DNA from: CAYQQU01 sp964419545
Lineage (GTDB): Bacteria; Bacteroidota; Bacteroidia; Chitinophagales; Saprospiraceae
DNA: 37,538 nt
Assembly (NCBI GenBank): GCA_964419545.1
Contig: CAYQQU010000057.1
Location: 1-37,538 of the forward strand
Direction: 5' to 3'
Shown here: one piece after another, positions 9,801 through 17,686 of the stretch
How positions within the stretch are numbered: the stretch's first letter is position 1
Layout: the number at the start of each line of letters is the position of its first letter
The notes under the pieces: generated by a model
Seen by the model: the letters and a program-made list of their open reading frames with translations, nothing else
Told to the model about the DNA's origin: nothing
Database searches by the model: none
Made by a program: the position numbers and the translations under genes

Positions 9801-12800
9801 GCTCAACGATACGGATATCGACGGCAACCTCGACCCCACCACTGTGACCGTTCTGACCGCACCCGCCCACGGGACCGCTACTTCGAATAACGACGGCACC
9901 GTCACCTACCAATCCTTCGACGGCTTCTGCGGAGGCGCCGACAGCTATACCTACCGCATTTGCGACACCGAAGGCGCCTGTGCGGAGGCAACGGTGACCA
10001 TCGACGTGGCTTGTTCCAACCTGCCGCCCGTAGCCAATAATGACCTGACGACCTGTGAGCCCGGCACGCCTACCCAGATGGACGTCTTCAGCAACGACCA
10101 GGATCCCGACGGACAGGTGGTGGCCTCTACCATTACTATTGTGGATATGCCCGATCATGGCATCCTGCAAGTGGATCAGCCCACGGGAATGATCACCTAT
10201 ACCGCTCCGGCAGACGCCTGCGGGGAAGTACATTTCACCTATACAGTATCCGATGACGACGGCGCCACGTCGAATCTGGCGATGGTTACCATTCAGATAC
10301 TCGACAACCAGCCGCCGGCGTTCAACTGCCCGCCGGCGATTGACGTGAACTGCGATGACGTGCGCGAATGCATCACCTTTGAAACTTTTGCGACGGGCGA
10401 AATTGTCAGCTCGATCACCACTCAGGTCGGCGAAGTAACGGTCTCCGGGTTCAATCCCAACCTGCCCGCCGGTACGAACGCCGCCATGATCTTCGACTCG
10501 TCCAACCCTACGGGCGACGACGACGACCTGGGCTCGCCCAATGAAGATTTCGGCGGCCCGGGTATTGGTGTCGCCGGTCAGGCCGGCGCCAAGTTCCAGA
10601 ACGACCGCGCGCTCGGCAAGGTGCTCATCGTGTCTATGGACCTGGATAGTTCGAACCCCGACGACGAGGCCAGCCCGCAGCAGACGCTGACTTTTAACTT
10701 CCCGCAGCCGGTCACCCTGGAGCACATCAATCTGATGGACGTAGAAAGCGCTACCGGCGCCCACTTCCTGCTTTACGGCCCGGGCGACGCCCTCCTGGCG
10801 GATATTCCTTCTTCCAGCATTGGGGACAACGGCCTGCAACTGGTCAACCTCGGGCCGACCGCCAGCGTCGTCAAGATGCTGGTACAGTTGAATAGCTCGG
10901 GCGCTATCGACAACCTCTGCTATACTACGGCGGCGCCGACCGGCTTCCCGGTGGCTACGGATAACTGCGATAGCGATCCGCTCGGTTTCTCTTTCGTCGA
11001 TACGGAATTACCCGGCGCTTGTCCGCAGGCGAAAACCATCGAGCGCACCTGGACGGCCCGCGACAACGGCGGCAACCCCACGACCTGCGTACAACTGATC
11101 AATGTTGTCGATCAGGAAGGACCGGTGGTCACCACCGACGCCGCCGATCTTACCATGCAGTGCGACGGTGCAGGCAATACCTCCGAGATCGACGCCTGGC
11201 TCGCCGATAACGGCGGCGCCGCAGCCGAGGACAACTGCGGCGACGTTTCCTGGACGAACGATTACACCGGTCTGACCGACATCACCTGCGGTGGATCGGG
11301 CAGCGCTCTGGTCACTTTCACCGCTGCCGACGGGTGCGGCAACTCGACCACGACCACCGGCACGATCATCATTCTCGACACCATTGCTCCCGTCATGGTC
11401 CTCCCGGCAACGGATCTGCTGGTAGAGGCGGACGGCGCCGGCAATGTGGCCGGCCTGAACGCCTGGCTGGCGAACAACGGCGGCGCACAGGCCGACGATC
11501 AGTGTAGCGGCATTACCTGGAGCAACGACTACCAGCAGCTCGACGCCAGCTGTGGACAGACCGGAAGCACTACCGTGACCTTTACGGCGACGGACGCCTG
11601 CGGGAACAGTGCAACGACGAGCGCAACCTTCACCATTGAAGACAATACCAGCCCCACCATCCTGGTCGAGGCTTCGAATATCGATGTAGCCTGCGGCGCC
11701 GCTGCGGGCAACGCCGCCCTCAATGCCTGGCTGGCCGACAATGGCGGCGCCGAGGTCAGCGACCTGGGCGGTTCGGTTACCTGGACCAACGATTTCAGCG
11801 GGCTGGGCTCCGGATGCGGCGCCACAGGCGTCGTTACGGTCACCTTTACCGCTACGGATGAATGCGGCAATACGGCGGTCACCAGCGCTACCTTCTCTTC
11901 CTCGGATGATGAGGCGCCACAGGGCAGCTGCCCGCAAGGCCTGGTTGGTCTGGAAACGATGGCCGACGTACCTGATCCCGATCCGGCGGCCGTAGCCGCC
12001 AACTATACGGATGCCTGCGGCGGCCCGGTTTTCGCCGAACTCGTCAATCAATACACGGGGGGTACGGACTGCGGCACCTTCAACGTGCACTATGTATACG
12101 AAGTATCGGACGAATGCGGCAACACCACGCAGTGCGAGGTGGTGCACCAGGGCAACAATCCGAACCCATTGGTCGGCTTATGCCCGGAAGGCTTCCTGAA
12201 GCTGGTTTGTATGGCCGATGTGCCGGCCCCGGACGAAGACTGGGTAGCGGCCCATTATACCGGTAACGGCCCCGTTACCGCTACCTTCATCGGCGCCGAT
12301 GTGGTCGGTGACGAATGCAGCGGCTTTACCGTCCATCACACCTACCAGGTGACCGACGGCTGCGACGTGGAGATCTGTAAGGTGAAATGGGAAGGCATCG
12401 ATGACCGGCGGCCCGACGGCGTTTGCCCGCAGGGCATGACCGGACTGCAATGCGTAGCCGATATTCCGGAGCCGGATCCCGACGCAGTGGCGGCGGCCTA
12501 CTTCGATGATTGCGGTGCGGTGACCGTGTCGCTCGTCGAGACGATCGACGATACCGATAATTGCTACGACTTCAGCCGTACTTACGTTTACGCCGTTGTC
12601 GACGGATGCGGCAATACGGCATACTGTACGATGATCCATTCCGGCCAAGGAGACGCCTGCCCCGACTGTGACCACGGAGGGGACTTTCCCACCGGGCGTC
12701 CCGGCTCAAATACCGACGACGGTGATGAAGAGACCGATGATGATGACGACGATGACAATCCGGGTGGCCGGCCGGGACGATTTAACATTGATAATCCGGA

Positions 12801-13083
12801 TGACCCCATGGCGGATTTGATCGACGTATCGCCCAATCCTTCGCGGGGCGGCGAGCTGCGTGTTCATATCGCTTCGGAACTGGAGGTGAAAGACGGCCTC
12901 ACGCTATCGGTATTCGATATCAACGGCCGCCTGATCTACACCATTGACCTTAAACCGGATGAAATTACAGGTGTTATCCTACTCAACGTAGACCGGATCG
13001 GATTGGCCGACGGTACGTACCTGCTCAATGTAAAAACGAACGAAAGTACGATTAGTAAAAAGCTAATTGTGAGCCGATTCTAG
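6838..13083 (+). CDS. Giant secreted vWA / Ig-like repeat protein with T9SS sorting domain
   Basis: A 2081-residue surface or secreted protein. It has an N-terminal signal (hydrophobic segment about residues 34-54 after a long polar n-region). A vWA domain spans about residues 68-275 with MIDAS DESQS (76-80) and a later MTDG. A DUF11-like domain spans about 286-402 and an HYR-like piece about 403-488. Seven cadherin-like/Ig repeats of about 95 residues follow (491-1155; motifs VAANDTDxDGNLDP, NGDGTxTYTP, DSYTYRICD). Then come a unique domain (about 1156-1425), three HYR-like repeats (about 1426-1690), three Cys-rich CPQGL-type repeats (about 1692-1941), an acidic Asp-rich linker, and a type A T9SS C-terminal domain (about 1996-2081, SPNPSRGG ... 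NGRLIY ... GTYLLNVKT). AGGAG precedes the ATG by about 10 nt. It probably acts in adhesion or gliding-related attachment; the ligand is unknown. Confidence 0.93.
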   Translation: MTTMNNTMLNLEKKGAQGVCAPEGEQRKGFGGKLTFLTLSLLLLTAWLPSGLSAQSAAPNPDLLADCPLKVALVLDESQSIADAGSTDKVRNSAQAFVDALAALAIPNNESELAVVEFSTAATLVNIGGNGAGFQKVTTAYAADFGAYINTDYNPNGNTNWEDAFLKVLSLPAAPDLVVFMTDGNPTAYVNSSGNTVSGSTFTSLLEAIPVANNVKNNGSHIYVVGLGNVDEINIRQISGPQKDLAPGDQPGPDPGIAQADFTLISFDELLTTLAAVPKEACGTVMVVEKTISATVCEGGQETFTITVSNAADGVAARSVTVTDEIMTGYDFVSSNPAPASQTDATYTWDLGDIPDGGNKVIYLTVEVNSEDADHSNKAVVVSTTALDASGSVEDDEVTVNSLPTITACPGDLDLNCGEDYAAVISGWMSTFAASDGATSASPDDLDAIVDQVNALSLGVGGGAITVTFIATNDCGSEECTADIVVPFCNVAPQGVNDTDNTPEDTQVTTDVAANDTDANGNLDPGSVSIETDPANGAAVSNGDGTVTYTPNADYCGADSYTYRICDVLGLCATATVTINVGCVNDAPVAADDTDTTDEDTAVTTDVAANDTDVDGNLALSSVAIVNPPSEGAAEVNGDGTITYTPKDDYCGDDAYTYRICDGVGICDEATVTLTVNCVNDDPVAANDNDDTEEDTAVTTDVAANDTDVDGNLDIASVVVLTNPANGQAQANGDGTITYEPATNFCGDDSYTYRICDTDGACDEATVAVFVSCGNDKPEATADADVTNEDNPVTTDVASNDTDIDGNLDPSSVSIVNNPANGTAAATGDGAVTYAPAADFCGSDSYTYRICDSEGLCDEATVSVEVICVNDPPSAVNDSASTPEETPVVADLAANDSDIDGNLDPNTVSVVSQPTFGTATANGDGTVTYMPVQDYCGPDAFTYRICDTDGLCAEATATVDVTCVNDDPVANNDTDAVVEGSSVATYVALNDTDIDGNLDPTTVTVLTAPAHGTATSNNDGTVTYQSFDGFCGGADSYTYRICDTEGACAEATVTIDVACSNLPPVANNDLTTCEPGTPTQMDVFSNDQDPDGQVVASTITIVDMPDHGILQVDQPTGMITYTAPADACGEVHFTYTVSDDDGATSNLAMVTIQILDNQPPAFNCPPAIDVNCDDVRECITFETFATGEIVSSITTQVGEVTVSGFNPNLPAGTNAAMIFDSSNPTGDDDDLGSPNEDFGGPGIGVAGQAGAKFQNDRALGKVLIVSMDLDSSNPDDEASPQQTLTFNFPQPVTLEHINLMDVESATGAHFLLYGPGDALLADIPSSSIGDNGLQLVNLGPTASVVKMLVQLNSSGAIDNLCYTTAAPTGFPVATDNCDSDPLGFSFVDTELPGACPQAKTIERTWTARDNGGNPTTCVQLINVVDQEGPVVTTDAADLTMQCDGAGNTSEIDAWLADNGGAAAEDNCGDVSWTNDYTGLTDITCGGSGSALVTFTAADGCGNSTTTTGTIIILDTIAPVMVLPATDLLVEADGAGNVAGLNAWLANNGGAQADDQCSGITWSNDYQQLDASCGQTGSTTVTFTATDACGNSATTSATFTIEDNTSPTILVEASNIDVACGAAAGNAALNAWLADNGGAEVSDLGGSVTWTNDFSGLGSGCGATGVVTVTFTATDECGNTAVTSATFSSSDDEAPQGSCPQGLVGLETMADVPDPDPAAVAANYTDACGGPVFAELVNQYTGGTDCGTFNVHYVYEVSDECGNTTQCEVVHQGNNPNPLVGLCPEGFLKLVCMADVPAPDEDWVAAHYTGNGPVTATFIGADVVGDECSGFTVHHTYQVTDGCDVEICKVKWEGIDDRRPDGVCPQGMTGLQCVADIPEPDPDAVAAAYFDDCGAVTVSLVETIDDTDNCYDFSRTYVYAVVDGCGNTAYCTMIHSGQGDACPDCDHGGDFPTGRPGSNTDDGDEETDDDDDDDNPGGRPGRFNIDNPDDPMADLIDVSPNPSRGGELRVHIASELEVKDGLTLSVFDINGRLIYTIDLKPDEITGVILLNVDRIGLADGTYLLNVKTNESTISKKLIVSRF
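8308..10302 (+). repeat. Seven in-frame tandem ~285-bp repeats inside the surface-protein gene
   Basis: Seven units encode the Ig/cadherin-like domains beginning at residues 491, 585, 680, 774, 869, 964 and 1060. Each unit carries two or more cysteines (YCG, RICD, CVND) that could form disulfides. Some DNA blocks stay almost identical between units, for example GACAGCTATACCTAyCGCAT, while flanking codons differ. This suggests recent duplication or gene conversion. Confidence 0.85.
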
Positions 13084-13106
13084 ATTTAATCCTGTGTTAG
13101 GGGGAC
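13066..13106 (+). repeat. 41-bp direct repeat, copy 1 (3' end of the surface gene)
   Basis: This segment codes for the last residues (IVSRF), the TAG stop and the first arm of the terminator. It is repeated without a mismatch at 13640-13680, 574 bp downstream. Confidence 0.95.
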
Positions 13107-13135
13107 CTCCACCCGTTGGTGGGTCCCCTTTTTTA
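13100..13135 (+). terminator. Terminator of the surface-protein gene
   Basis: The arms GGGGACCtcCAC and GTGGGTCCCC flank a short loop and are followed by T6. It starts 17 bp after the stop codon and is a textbook intrinsic terminator with a small bulge. Confidence 0.85.
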
Positions 13136-13153
13136 AAGTTGCAAATCAAGGTT

Positions 13154-13182
13154 GGGTCAGCTCTCCGGAGCTGTCCCTTTTT
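13154..13182 (+). terminator. Second terminator-like hairpin
   Basis: GGGtCAGCTC tccg GAGCTGtCCC is followed by T5. It sits about 20 bp after the first terminator as a likely back-up. A third GC-rich stem followed by T9 (13231-13264, ACCG ... CGGT) is weaker. Confidence 0.6.
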
Positions 13183-13639
13183 ATGAATATGGACTTTTTT
13201 TTAAAAAGGCGGCAAACTGCTCGTTTTGTTACCGACCGGCAAAGGCCCGGTTTAGTTTTTTTTTAAATTTGTGGCGCTTCTTTCGCTATTTCGACAAGGA
13301 TTATTGATAATTGTATAAAATTTAATCGTACATTTGTCGATAAATTGTCAAACCACCTAGAGTGGTGGAATAATGACCCATTTTTCCAGCTCCTTGAATT
13401 CTGCCGGCCGCATTTTCTGAGAATTCGGCCGATAGAACCTCTCAAACGGTCAGCTCATCGTCGCGCTCGATGCACAACTACCCATGAACGGCGATAAGAA
13501 TTACTGTTGTCAATGGGTTTCATCAACAACAGCATTCAGCCCCACCCCTGCTTATGTTTACTATTTTCGTTGGATTGACCGAATTCGTCAATCCGGTAAA
13601 TGTCATCCGCTCCTTCCGCAGGCGGGGCGTCAAAGAAAT
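13183..13639. other. Gene-free stretch with several hairpins
   Basis: I see no coding potential. Visible structures are a GC-rich stem before T9 at 13231-13264, CCACC/GGTGG at 13354-13369, CTGTTGT/ACAACAG at 13504-13532, and a 23-bp near-perfect palindrome at 13572-13594 (GGATTGAC, GAATTC centre, GTCAATCC). A lone -7-like box TACATTTG occurs at 13329-13336. It may be the remains of a second gene or an inserted segment, because it lies between the two copies of the 41-bp repeat. Confidence 0.5.
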
Positions 13640-13680
13640 ATTGTGAGCCGATTCTAGATTTAATCCTGTGTTAGGGGGAC
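13640..13680 (+). repeat. 41-bp direct repeat, copy 2 (orphan 3' end)
   Basis: An exact copy of 13066-13106, including the codons for the C-terminal residues, the stop codon and the first terminator arm. There is no matching gene upstream. It may be a relic of a deleted paralogue or a local 3'-end duplication. Confidence 0.9.
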
Positions 13681-13711
13681 TGTCTCTTTTTAGGGAAGTC
13701 CCCTTTTTTTT
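13674..13711 (+). terminator. Terminator following the orphan 3' end
   Basis: GGGGAC and GTCCCC pair around a 19-nt loop and are followed by T8. The left arm is shared with the surface gene's terminator, but the loop and right arm differ. This shows that the two terminators have diverged outside the 41-bp repeat. Confidence 0.65.
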
Positions 13712-13797
13712 ACCGCCAACCTCCTCCGCAATAGGGGAGAGTCGCTGTCAAGAGAATGTTTGCACCGCAAATATCTACCATGTTTCGTGGGCCATAA

Positions 13798-14034
13798 GCG
13801 CGATTCTCGGTTTGGCAGCAAGCATTTCTTTATTCGCAGCGCCGGAGGCGCAAGATATGGGTAGATGGTTTCAAAAGAGGGGCTTCCGTGCCGAGGTACG
13901 GAATATATGCTGGATGCCGGCTATCTTTCCTATTCCGTACCTCCGGCATGGCAATCACTGGGTACAAAATAGGCTACCGATAGCTCGTCTTGCTGGGACG
14001 AGAGCACAATAATTTTTCAAACCGAGAATTGCTG
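13798..14034 (+). mobile_element. MITE-like element, family A, copy 1
   Basis: A 237-bp element with terminal inverted repeats around GCGATTCTCGGTTTG (left) and CAAACCGAGAATTGCTG (right). Internal palindromes include GCGCCggaGGCGC and a long pair based on GAGGTACGGAA / TTCCGTACCTCCGGCA. The flanking 9-mers GGGCCATAA and GACCAATAA match at 6 of 9 positions, a decayed version of the 9-bp target duplication seen at copies 2 and 3. There is no transposase, and the small ORFs across it are not conserved. Confidence 0.85.
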
Positions 14035-14043
14035 GACCAATAA

Positions 14044-14499
14044 AAAGCTGAATGATATAGTGTTTTTGTTTTTGCTGGATTTTTTAAAGTGTTGTTAGTG
14101 AGTAATTTGATTTCAGGATTAAAATTTTAAGTCATTTTAACCATGTTGCAAAATGTGTATAGTGGAATTTTTTTGATTGCCAGATCCTTTTGATCTTATT
14201 ATATTTGCAAAGTCGAAATCAAAAAAGACGCTGTTAATTAAGTTTTGACATTTCCTCCTCCTTAGTTCCCACAAGAAAAAAAAGGGCATCTAATCCAACT
14301 TTATAGACGCATTTTTTGGTGACAACTTACTATGAGAAGGTTTTCACCACAGTATTGCTGTATACAAAGCAACCATCAAAGCTTTTGATGCAGACATTGA
14401 TTTGACCTATCCGATCCGGAGGGGAAAATGAAAACAAACACTGAACAAGCACACTGATAGTTAAAAGCTATCCAAAACTTTTTTCACCTGATTCTTGTA
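14044..14499 (+). other. AT-rich gene-free stretch with a possible short transcript
   Basis: A -7 box TATATTTG (14200-14207) has an ATTG 20 bp upstream (14176-14179), and a strong plus-strand terminator follows at 14500-14533. That would give a transcript of about 320 nt. Inside it, a GGAGGGG Shine-Dalgarno-like run precedes an ATG at 14428 that opens a nine-codon frame (MKTNTEQAH, stop). I recognise no known RNA family. Confidence 0.4.
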
Positions 14500-14533
14500 A
14501 GGGCCCGTCTTGTGTGGAGGGCCCTTTTTTTTT
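14500..14533 (+). terminator. Strong intrinsic terminator (plus strand)
   Basis: AGGGCCC and GGGCCCT pair around a 12-nt loop and are followed by T9. The T tract is on the plus strand although the nearest gene (helicase, ending at 14541) is on the minus strand. It therefore most simply ends a transcript coming from the left, and its stem may also help stop the helicase transcript. Confidence 0.8.
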
Positions 14534-14540
14534 GCCCGGG

Positions 14541-17500
14541 TTAATCATCAAGTTCTTCGATGTCCGGCTGCGCGAGGGAGTCGACCGGCGCGTGATGGCG
14601 GATGAAATTGCACCAGGAACATTGTGGTTCTCCGCATCCCTGGTAAAAATCGTGCGCCAGGATCTTCTCATAGGTATCAACGATCAATTTTCGAAGGAAC
14701 CGGACATCTTCCGGCAGAAAATCGATGGTGCGCACCGGGAAGCGGCCCTGGCTGTCGGGTTCCAGGTAAGATATGCTGCCTTTGCTTACCCGCCGGGGGC
14801 CCTGACCGCCGTTTTCGTAGAGCAGCTTGTAGAAGACGAGTTGGCGCCAATAGTTGCCCCCTAGCGGCTGGCGTTCGGTGGGGCGTCGTAGTTTTCCTTT
14901 CCGCTGGCTTCCCGTTTTGTAGTCGAGCACATGCGCCGATTGGCCGTCCAGCAGGTCGACGCGGTCGATGGCGCCGGTAATGGGTACGCCGTCCACTTCG
15001 GCCTTGGTGATATTGAGTTCTACCCGTACCTCTCGCGGCCAGTTAAGGGCTTCCTGCCGGTAATACGCCGAGAGGTATTGCCGGCCGGCATGCAGCCGGC
15101 GTTCGAATGTTTCGCGGGAAAATTGCCGCTGCAGTCTTTCCATCTCCTGGGTGAAAAGCAACACCAGCCGGTCGGCGGGAGGAGACCGGCGGTCGGCCTG
15201 CTCGATCATTTCCTGAAAGAGCCGTTGTAGTGCGTTGTGCATGGCGGTCCCGAAGCTGGCCGCTTCGCTGTACAGCACGGGCGCCCGCAGCACCTGCTCG
15301 AAGAAGAAAGCCAGCGGGCAGCGCAGATAGCGGTTCAGGGCGGAGATACTGAGGGTAAACCCTTCCAGCAGCCGGTCGACGGCTGCTTTTTCATAAGGTG
15401 CGACCCGCGCCGGCTGATCCGCTTCGGTCAGTAGCAGGGATTGATAGCCGGCCACGGTATCGGCGGGTACAGTACGGGTTTCGACCGCCAGGCCGGTGCT
15501 CTGAGCGATCTCGTCGATAAAGACAGCGCGTTGCTTATCCTGGCCGCGGTGGTCTTTCGCGCTATACGAAATACGAAGGCTGCTTCTGGCCCGCGTCATG
15601 GCGACGTAAAAGAGGCGGCGGCGGGCTTCCAGCGCATCTTCCTCGCCGGAATAGGTGATGGAGTCGGGCAGGGGAAAGCGGTAGGCGCTGCCCCGGGAGC
15701 GAGGCTCCCAGTGATCCTTAACGGCATTGATGAGAAAGACGTGGTCGAACTCCAGGCCTTTGGCGCTGTGGGCCGTCAGCAGGTTTACGCCTGGTTGGTC
15801 GGTGACGACTTTGTACAGTTCGATCGGCAGGCGGTTGTCGTCCAGCTTTTGCAGGATGTCCAGCAGTCGGCCCAGCGTTAAGCGCGGACGCCGTTCGGCT
15901 TCGCCGACTGCGAAATCGATAAAAGTGCGGAGCACCTCGGAGCGCCAGATGCGGTCGGGCTGGGTGAGCTGGAAGTGCAAAAAGCCGCTCCGGTTGATCA
16001 GGCGTTCCAGGAAACGGGGCAAGCTGAGGTTGGCTCGGTGGGTGAGCAGTTCACCGATGAGTTTCCCGAAGCGCAGCAGCGGCCCGGGGCTGTTCAGTTG
16101 CTGGGCTTGCAGCCAGTCGGCCTCGCGCAGCAGATCGCGCCAGAAACGGCGGCTGCGGCCCGGTTTTTGTGCCTGCAGTAAACTCAGGCGGGCCAGGTCG
16201 GCCGTATCGGCGCCGATAAAGTCAAAATGGAGGATGCGAAACAGCAGGTGCTCGCCCTGATAGGGCCGGCGAAACTCCAGCTCGAGGTACTGCAGCAATT
16301 CCCGCAGGTTCTGGATCATGGGCAGGTGCAGGATGTTGAGCCGGCGCCGCGTATTGAAGGGTAGGTTTTTTTTGCTCAGCAGATCGGCGAGGCGTTCTCC
16401 CTGCCGGTGTTTGGCGTAGATCACCGCTACGTCATCCGGGCGGGCGCCTTTTTGCAGCAAGGCTTCGATCGCTTCTACGACGGCGGCCTCCTCCTGCGCC
16501 AGGTTGGGAAACTCCGTCAAGCGGGGAAAAACCTTTAGGTCGGCGAAATCCGGGCTGCGGGCCGTCAGTACTTTTTCCAGCCCCAGTTCCTGCAGCTGAT
16601 TGACGATGCGCAGCCGGTTGTGGGCGATCAAAGCGCCGGAATGATCCAGGATGGGTTGGGATGAGCGGTAGTTATCGGTGAGGATCACCAGCCGGAGGTC
16701 GCGTTCGTACTTGTGATAGAAGTCAGTCAGATTCTTGAGGCGGGCGCCCTGGAACTCGTAGATCGACTGGTCGTCATCGCCGACGATAAAGACGTTGGGG
16801 TTGGACCAGTATTCGATCAGCTGGTGAATGATCTCGTTTTGGGCGCCGTTGGTATCCTGATATTCGTCGACGAGAAAATAGAGGTACTGCTCCTGGTAGG
16901 CGCGCAGCAGCGCTTCGTGTTCGCGAAAAGCCTGCAGCACCCACAGGATCATATCGTCGTAGTCGTACCGGCGGCTGCGCTGCATAGTTTCCTGGTAACG
17001 GGGGAAGAGCGCCGCGGCGGCGCGCAGGCGTTCCATGCGTTCCCGTTCCTCGTTGAGCAGGGCTTTTTTGGGGTCCCCTTTGCGAAAATCGCCGCGGCTG
17101 ACCTGGTAGATGTAGGCCGGCCGCCGGGGGATATCGCGGAGGTAGGCGTCGATCTGGCGATCGATATACTCCGGTGTCCAGTGTTCGGCCTTCATGCGCT
17201 GAAACAGGTCGGCCAGGTGCTTTTCATAAAAATAGGGGTCGGTCTTGCCGCGCCGTAGCGGATGATTCAGGTCGAGCTGGTCGATCAGGCCCCGGATCAG
17301 CTCTACTCGCTCCAGGTCGGTAATGGGCGCGAGGTCTTGCCGGCCGAAGCGTTCGAGGTTGTCCTGGATGACGCTATTGCAAAAAGAGTGAAAAGTGTAG
17401 ATATGCACCCGGTAGGCGGCGGGACCGATGAACTGGAGCAGGCGTTCCCGCATGGCGCGAACGCCGGCGTCGGTAAAGGTCAGGCAAAGGATATTCTGGG

Positions 17501-17684
17501 GCTGGGTGTCCGTTTCGATCAGGATACGTCCGATACGGGCGCCGAGGAGGTGGGTCTTGCCGGTGCCGGGGCCCGCGATGACGAGCACGGGCCCTTCCAG
17601 CTGTTCTACCGCCTGCCGCTGAGCGGGATTGAGCCGTTCGAGTTCGCGGAGAAAAGCGGCTTGATATCGACCCTGCCGTTTCAT
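14541..17684 (-). CDS. UvrD/Rep-family helicase fused to a PD-(D/E)XK nuclease
   Basis: A 1047-residue SF1 DNA helicase with a C-terminal RecB-type nuclease, resembling AddA/AdnB-like DNA end-processing enzymes. Walker A is AGPGTGKT (37-44) and motif II is LVDEYQDTN (about residue 270). The UvrD C-terminal helicase motifs, including the VNLLTAHSAKGLEFDHVFL region, are intact. The nuclease has the DYKTG motif starting at Asp921. Cys789, Cys1017, Cys1022 and Cys1025 are arranged like the Fe-S cluster cysteines of AddB-type nucleases. The likely role is double-strand break repair. Only 2 bp separate its ATG from the stop of the upstream Crp/Fnr gene, so the two are co-transcribed. Confidence 0.92.
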   Translation of the reverse strand: MKRQGRYQAAFLRELERLNPAQRQAVEQLEGPVLVIAGPGTGKTHLLGARIGRILIETDTQPQNILCLTFTDAGVRAMRERLLQFIGPAAYRVHIYTFHSFCNSVIQDNLERFGRQDLAPITDLERVELIRGLIDQLDLNHPLRRGKTDPYFYEKHLADLFQRMKAEHWTPEYIDRQIDAYLRDIPRRPAYIYQVSRGDFRKGDPKKALLNEERERMERLRAAAALFPRYQETMQRSRRYDYDDMILWVLQAFREHEALLRAYQEQYLYFLVDEYQDTNGAQNEIIHQLIEYWSNPNVFIVGDDDQSIYEFQGARLKNLTDFYHKYERDLRLVILTDNYRSSQPILDHSGALIAHNRLRIVNQLQELGLEKVLTARSPDFADLKVFPRLTEFPNLAQEEAAVVEAIEALLQKGARPDDVAVIYAKHRQGERLADLLSKKNLPFNTRRRLNILHLPMIQNLRELLQYLELEFRRPYQGEHLLFRILHFDFIGADTADLARLSLLQAQKPGRSRRFWRDLLREADWLQAQQLNSPGPLLRFGKLIGELLTHRANLSLPRFLERLINRSGFLHFQLTQPDRIWRSEVLRTFIDFAVGEAERRPRLTLGRLLDILQKLDDNRLPIELYKVVTDQPGVNLLTAHSAKGLEFDHVFLINAVKDHWEPRSRGSAYRFPLPDSITYSGEEDALEARRRLFYVAMTRARSSLRISYSAKDHRGQDKQRAVFIDEIAQSTGLAVETRTVPADTVAGYQSLLLTEADQPARVAPYEKAAVDRLLEGFTLSISALNRYLRCPLAFFFEQVLRAPVLYSEAASFGTAMHNALQRLFQEMIEQADRRSPPADRLVLLFTQEMERLQRQFSRETFERRLHAGRQYLSAYYRQEALNWPREVRVELNITKAEVDGVPITGAIDRVDLLDGQSAHVLDYKTGSQRKGKLRRPTERQPLGGNYWRQLVFYKLLYENGGQGPRRVSKGSISYLEPDSQGRFPVRTIDFLPEDVRFLRKLIVDTYEKILAHDFYQGCGEPQCSWCNFIRHHAPVDSLAQPDIEELDD

Positions 17685-17686
17685 GG

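Noticed and set aside
9403..10839. Long minus-strand ORFs opposite the surface-protein gene
   Set aside because: GC-rich repeats in the real gene keep the opposite frame open; residue composition is implausible (Gly/Val/Arg/His repeats).
13668..14012. ORF across the orphan terminator and family A copy 1
   Set aside because: It crosses a terminator and a mobile element; the frame is not kept in other copies of the element.
16362..16370. A8 run inside the helicase-nuclease gene as a slippage site
   Set aside because: It encodes ordinary Ser-Lys-Lys-Asn residues in the middle of the helicase core, and truncation there would have no known meaning, unlike the dnaX run.
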